From assembly GCF_000005505.3 (NCBI RefSeq), contig NC_016134.3:28781584-28845583 (forward strand): a DNA stretch of 64,000 nt, written 5' to 3'. Source of the DNA: Brachypodium distachyon (Eukaryota; Streptophyta; Magnoliopsida; Poales; Poaceae). The notes under the pieces were generated by a model. That model was not told the origin of the DNA. It worked only from the letters and a program-made list of their open reading frames with translations, and made no database searches. The translations under genes and the position numbers were made by a program. Each line of letters opens with the position of its first letter. Position 1 is the stretch's first letter. Positions 59,701-64,000 of this stretch are shown here, one piece after another.

Positions 59701-61461
59701 AAGAATCAATTGCAAAGCACAAGCATTTGGCTTGTACTCCCTCCTTTTCACAAAGGTTGGCGTATTTGGTTTCGTTAAGACAAGACTTTCACCGAGAATG
59801 ACTAAATTAATACATGTGTTTTTTTTCATACATGAAATTTATATCAATTAGATTTGAATTCGAAAGTTCTTACTAATAATTATGGTTTCGTATCATATAA
59901 ATGATATATGAATAGAGTTACCATTCGTCAAAGCGTTGTCTTAACGAAACCAAATATGCCAACCTTTGTGAAAAGGAGGGAGTATGTACTAATGCTCTAA
60001 CTGATGTTACAGTAGGATTATGTCTCCATCGGCCGTGAAAAATATATTCGCTAGGACTGTTCAAACCTGGGTTTTGCCAACCTGTGCAAAAACGGGCCAT
60101 GTATAATGTATATTTCCATGAGTAGTCAACACCCGAAAAGGCAAATAAGCTTCACAGAATGGTCATTAACTGTTTTTAAAAGTTACTCCTTGTTTTCTTG
60201 GCTGTCTGTCAAAAACAATGTCTGTAGTCGACCGTTGGTGTTTTTCATTGATTGTTTATCAGATTATATGCAGTCTGAATGTTTTATCGGTTACTTTGAA
60301 TCACAGAGAAATATTGGGTGCACTGAGTGATAGTGGTACCGGAATTTTCAGACCTGCTCAATTCATCGGTCAAACCTCTACAGGTATGACTCCTAAGGGG
60401 TGTATCAGTGATTCATATGACATCACATAGATGCATACAGAAATACAGGCACATGCATGCATGTATTTCTTGTTCTCAAGGGTATTTAAACCACTGTTCA
60501 AGAAATCGGCCGATTCAATGATTAATCGGCCGATTAATCGCTGATCGGGAGGGCATTGGTAAGATTAACGGTAATCGCCAGCGTTAATCGGTCAGGCCGA
60601 TTACAACCGATTTATCGGCCGAAAACCGATTAATCGCATGCCAAATCCGATAATTTTCCCAACCCAAACCACGAAATTGGCTGCCCCTGCCAATTTCTCC
60701 CCGGGCCGAAGCCTCGATCTAGCGTAGCGAAGTGTGGCGCTGCCCCCAATTCACCCGCTGCCGGCCAGGAAACTGACCGCCGACGCCCGGATCTAGCACT
60801 GTGTAGTGCCTCTGGTGCTCCGTCGCGGCTCCTCCTCCACGAGCCAGCGACGGAAGCAAAAGGGGGCATTGGGGGCGAGTGGATGGCAAGCCGGTGACGG
60901 AGGCGGCAGCGGTCGTCGGGGGTGAGAAGGAGACGAGCCAACGATGGAGCGCGCCGCCACCTCCTGTTCTTGATCGATCGAGGGATGAGGATTGGATTAT
61001 TACGTGGAGTCTTAGGGCAAACGTGAGCAGAACGTGAGGATAAATGGGCCTGGGCCTCTCTTTTTGGATGGGCTGAATATTAAATATGGGATAATTCTGA
61101 ATTTGACACTGCTCTAGGTACTGTATAGCATATTTTACTGTAATGTTCGACCGATTAATGATAGACTGAGTAAACCGATTAATCGGTCCGATTTCCGATT
61201 AATCGCTAATCTCTACCCGACCGAGCAGTTACCGATTTCTTGAACAATGATTTAAACACATAATTCTTATTCTTTTGTCTAGTAACAATCACACAACCAC
61301 TTGTTATATAAAAAAATTTCAGTTAATTACATGGGCCATATCAAAAATAAAAAAAAATCTTACAGGGCCACACAGTCACACGGTCTAGTTATAAGATTTT
61401 GGCCTTTACAGGTGACAGGCTGAAGGGGCAGACACAGAAAATGCAGCAGGCTATTTTACAG
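50735..61461 (+). CDS. FANCM: FANCM-type DEAH DNA helicase/translocase, 5' part (14 exons)
   Basis: Orthologue of the Fanconi anaemia M helicase, which remodels recombination intermediates and in plants limits class II crossovers. Exons: 50735-50782, 50873-51305, 55262-55405, 55527-55609, 55718-55832, 56375-56466, 56665-56719, 56807-56928, 57001-57114, 57232-57425, 58075-58202, 58643-58703, 60307-60383, 61412-61461. They join in phase to 572 codons without a stop. After an Ala/Pro-rich N-terminus with [13 protein letters not shown], the helicase core starts at VREYQQYIV. Motif I is PTGLGKT (186-192), Ia [15 protein letters not shown] (288-291), III LTATPGS, and motif [14 protein letters not shown] (518-529). 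Intron 6 uses a GC donor. Motifs V and VI lie beyond a copia element that starts four bases after exon 14. The frame looks functional so far. Confidence 0.93.
52071..54468 (-). mobile_element. Non-autonomous Helitron in FANCM intron 2
   Basis: On the minus strand it begins TCTATACCAATATATTAAA (5' end at 54468) and ends with a CCGTG-GCAACG-CACTG hairpin, a short spacer and CTAG at 52071. The flanking bases are A and T, the usual Helitron insertion site, and there is no target duplication. It has no Rep/helicase gene. Its interior carries gene-like exons (52795-53250, minus) and GC-rich sequence (53700-54450) with a 16-bp tandem repeat at about 54005. Confidence 0.7.
52795..53250 (-). pseudogene. 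Captured host-gene fragment inside the Helitron
   Basis: Three exon-like pieces on the minus strand have good splice sites. A long exon ends at 53021 (CAGGATCAAG then GTAAAT). A 17-nt exon spans 52926-52910 (acceptor TTTTACAG, donor GTATGT). A 74-nt exon spans 52868-52795 (acceptor TTTTTTGCAG, donor GTATCT). The pieces encode [11 protein letters not shown], then AAAYG-like, then [20 protein letters not shown]. The long exon needs one frame change. The parent gene was not recognised. Intron-containing fragments of this kind are usual Helitron cargo. Confidence 0.5.
57450..57554. mobile_element. Stowaway MITE in FANCM intron 10
   Basis: 105 bp with CTCCCTCCGACCC and inverted CTCCCTCCGGCC ends and TA on both sides. 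It starts 24 bp after the intron 10 donor. Confidence 0.9.
58704..60306 (+). other. FANCM intron 12 with degenerate repeats
   Basis: Contains, at about 59050-59290, a run of loose 35-40 bp repeats built on GAAAGCTTGTAGTATT and GAGGAGA motifs, and a Stowaway at 59737-59982. No exon was seen inside. Confidence 0.6.
59737..59982. mobile_element. Stowaway MITE with long inverted repeats, FANCM intron 12
   Basis: 246 bp. Inverted ends of about 45 bp (CTCCCTCCTTTTCACAAAGG at the left and its inverse at the right, continuing through TTTCGTTAAGACAA). TA duplication. Confidence 0.9.
60492..61249. mobile_element. hAT-type element in FANCM intron 13
   Basis: Flanked by the perfect 8-bp duplication ATTTAAAC (60484-60491 and 61250-61257). 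Terminal inverted repeats CACTGTTCAAGAAATCGG and, inverted, CATTGTTCAAGAAATCGG. Both subterminal regions are packed with CCGATTAATCGG-type palindromes and half-sites, the usual transposase-binding layout of hAT elements. The interior is GC-rich at 60640-60960 with a minus-strand frame of 103 codons and no transposase domain, so it is non-autonomous. Confidence 0.9.
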
Positions 61462-61465
61462 GTAT

Positions 61466-61654
61466 TGAACAATACCCCGTTATTTTCCTCCCACCCCAAC
61501 TTATTGAAGTACAAGAGATGGGGGCTAACCTTCTATTCTCTCACACCTCTAGGGTTCCCTCAGTGGATATATATATAGTAGTACAGGGAAAGGTATATGA
61601 GCCACATGGGCCAACTACACAGCCCACTAACTGTCCAGCAACAACTATTCAACA
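61466..61654 (-). repeat. 3' LTR of copia 3
   Basis: On the minus strand TGTTGAATAGTTG...GGGGTATTGTTCA, 189 bp, with a TATATATAT stretch near 61570. The right boundary is fixed by the adjoining polypurine tract. The left boundary rests on the TG/CA rule. Confidence 0.8.
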
Positions 61655-61669
61655 CTCCCCCTCAAGATG
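61655..61669 (-). other. Polypurine tract of copia 3
   Basis: On the minus strand CATCTTGAGGGGGAG directly precedes the LTR TGTTG. Confidence 0.85.
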
Positions 61670-63983
61670 GATGATAGATGTCTATCATTCCCATCTTGTC
61701 ACATGCCAACTTGCATTCCTTAGCTCCCAACCCCTTTGTTAAGCAATCCGCAATCTGTCGTCCAGTACTTACATATCCAATTTGAATAATTCCTACATCC
61801 AATTTTTCTTTGATGAAAAATCTGTCAATCTCCACATGTTTGGTTCGGTCATGCTGAACTGGATTATTTGCTATGCATATGGCTGACTTATTATCACACC
61901 AGACATTTAGACAGCCTTCCCTTAGTACCTTTAACTCTCTTAAAAGATGTCTTACCCATAACATGTCACTTAGACCTTGTGACATAGCTCGGTACTCTGC
62001 CTCTGCTGTAGATTTTGATACAACAGACTGTTTCTTGCTTCTCCATGACACAAGATTTCCTCCCACAAATACACAATACCCAGAAGTTGACCTCCTATCA
62101 TCAAGACAGCTTCCCCAATCTGCGTCGCTGTATCCATCAATCTCAAGATGACCATTGCTCCTAAACCACAATCCCTTTCCTGGGCTTCCTTTTAGATATC
62201 TCAAAATTCTATACACAGCATCCAAATGACCCGTTCTAGGCTCCTACATATACCTGCCGACAATGCTTACTGCATATGCAATATCAGGTCCTTCTGGACT
62301 TTGTTTGACTGTAAAAACCCACTTGCACCCAACAGCTTTCTTCCCTGTTGGAAGTTCAGTCATCTCCCAAGTTTGATTCTTCTTCAGTGCTTCCAATTCT
62401 TCTCTCATGGCCTCACACCATTTTGGGTCTTGTTTTGCTATCTTCCAATTAGTTGGTACAGAAACACTTTGAAGTGATGCTATAAATGCCTTGTATGAGG
62501 ATGAGAGTCCATCATATGACAAATAGTTAGCTATGTTATGTTCAAAGCCATATCTGTTCACAGGTTTTGATGCAGCTCGTCTCCCTTTCCTCAAAGCAAT
62601 TGGACAGTCTATAGATTCTTTGCTAGCATCAGATTGCTCATCCGAAGCATCTGACATGCTATCTCTAGATGAATGTTCCTCATGCACAAATACATAAGAG
62701 GTTCTAGTGTGTTTTGCATACTCGCACGCATCACACTTTAGTTTACTCAAATCTACCTTACTCATTACAGCAGGATAAACTTTGTTCATTTTATCAAAAA
62801 AAAACATGTCCCATTCGACAATGGTGAATCATCGCCATTGTCTCCTTATCACCCTGGACCGCTGCAAGTATCAATGATGATTCTTGCCCTCCATTCTTCT
62901 CTCGGTCAAGGTACCATAGCCCCCTACGTCTGATTCCTTCCCCAATCTTCCTGCCAGTTTCCCCCTCCTGAATCAAACATCCTTTCTTGTTAAGAGTGAC
63001 AGAACAATCAATCTGATCAATACGACTGCTCAGGGATATTAAGTTAACTGGGAAAGCAGGTACATGTAACACAGTAGCTAGTTGTATGCCTGGAGAACAT
63101 TTCACAGTTCCAACACCTTTTACTGGTTGAGCAGTTCCATCCGCAGTATGCATGGTTTGTTGACAAGTAAGAGAATACTGGTTATATGTTTCAAATTCTC
63201 TAATGTTACCAGTAACATGCTTAGAGGCACCTGAATCCAAAACCCACTCAGATTCAAGCTGGTGAGTGGTGAGAGAGACATTTTCAGAATTACCTTCATT
63301 GGTGTAGACAAAATGGGCAAACTGACCAAGGAACTCTCCCCCTGCTTCTCATTTTTCTTTGCTTCGCCTTGAGATGCATTTGATTGTCCTCCCTGGTCTT
63401 CAACAGTCATGTTTGCTCTATTTCCCCCTTGTGAAAAATTCTGATTCTGGTTGTAATTCTGATTGTATCACCCCCCTGTTCGGCCTCTAACACCTCTGTA
63501 ACCACCTCTGCCTGGTCTGCCTCCTCTATAACCTCCCCTGACTTGACGTGGTGGAGCAGGACATTGCCAACTAAGATGCCCTTGCAGCCCACAATTGTAA
63601 CAGTCTCTAGTTTCGGGTTTCTCAGACACAAAGTATGTGGGTCTAGGGGCAGATTCTCCTTTTCTAGTTCTCTTCAACCTTGTTTCCTCTTGAGCAATGG
63701 CTGCAATAGCTTCCTCAAGTGATGGTAATTGTGCATGATTCTGCATCAAGGATGCTCTTCTATTTTCAAATTCTGAATTTAATCCCTTCAAAAATTTCAG
63801 AACTCGCTTGCCTTCAATCCACTTCTTTGCTGCCGCCACACATTCAGGATGAGCTAATACCAGAGGATTTAAAAAATCAAGATCAGCCCACAATTGCTTC
63901 AACTCTCCCACATAAGTCATCACCATCCTCTCGCCCTGAGTTAGGTCATGAACCTTATCTTCAAGCTGAGAAACAAGCATCAC
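61662..63983 (-). pseudogene. Copia 3 gag-pol with integrase core and reverse transcriptase deleted
   Basis: Reading from 63983 downward: gag with a CCHC knuckle (CYNCGLQGHLSWQC) and a Gly/Arg-rich tail to 63468; a stop; then protease (LDSGASKHVTG) at 63240. The pre-integrase finger follows (CRMGH, then CDACEYAKHTR after a one-base frame step in an A run near 62800). It then jumps straight to the integrase-RT linker (SMSDASDEQSDASKE) and the first codons of the RT region (KKAVGCKWVFTVK). It jumps again to PDIAYAVSIVGRY, just before RNase H (62225-61662; YSDADWGSCLDDRRSTSGY, ADCLTKGLG). The integrase catalytic core and all RT catalytic motifs, including the YVDD box, are absent. Confidence 0.85.
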
Positions 63984-64000
63984 GTTTCCTTTGCCTGAGT

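Larger units (their letters stand above)
61466..64000 (-). mobile_element. Copia retrotransposon 3 in FANCM intron 14, partial
   Basis: Minus-strand element whose 3' LTR is at 61466-61654. Its 5' LTR lies beyond the window. The left flank GGTAT (61461-61465) is the probable target duplication, which means it inserted at bases 4/5 of the intron. The internal region has gag, protease and RNase H but lacks most of integrase and the reverse transcriptase. It is a deletion derivative. Confidence 0.9.

Overview
This is a repeat-dense stretch of plant nuclear DNA, almost certainly from a grass and most likely a Triticeae species (wheat, Aegilops or barley). The evidence is the mix of elements: Stowaway miniature elements with CTCCCTCCGT ends and TA target duplications, Ty1/copia and Ty3/gypsy retrotransposons, a Mutator-like element, a Helitron and a hAT element, plus GC-rich first exons. 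All calls come from reading the sequence by eye. Species and family names are inferences.

Region by region. (1) 1-22.1 kb and 24.5-43.3 kb look like two copies of one tandem segmental duplication. Four separate blocks recur in the same order and orientation: 1-690 with 24456-25160; a 50-bp-repeat array and its flank, 7070-8060 with 25915-27060; an F-box C-terminal fragment, 8074-8420 with 34774-35115; and 21616-22137 with 43007-43290. Each copy then took different transposon insertions. Copy 1 holds a Mutator-like element (699-6603) and a rearranged Tat-type gypsy element (8667-21557). Copy 2 holds a 3.3-kb solo LTR with a perfect 5-bp target duplication (27466-30783), a pair of head-to-head F-box pseudogenes (33.1-35.1 kb) and a complete copia element (36346-42777). 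(2) 43.3-46.2 kb is intergenic remnant. (3) 46205-50495 is a second copia element, with short near-identical LTRs, lying about 240 bp upstream of a gene start. (4) 50735-61461 holds the 5' part of the only clearly intact host gene, a FANCM-type DEAH helicase. Fourteen exons join in frame to 572 codons. (5) 61466-64000 is a third copia element on the minus strand. It begins four bases past the exon-14 splice donor and hides the rest of the gene.

How the parts relate. FANCM is a DNA translocase that in plants limits meiotic crossovers. Here it carries a Helitron in intron 2, Stowaways in introns 10 and 12, a hAT element in intron 13, a copia element in intron 14 and another copia in its promoter region, yet the visible reading frame is open. 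The Mutator-like element is the most unusual mobile element. Besides a MURA-type transposase it carries a second, convergent gene encoding a GRF-type zinc finger, a coiled coil and a C-terminal membrane segment, an arrangement like mudrA/mudrB of MuDR but with a different second protein. Both genes now contain stops. No tRNA, rRNA or CRISPR features were recognised.
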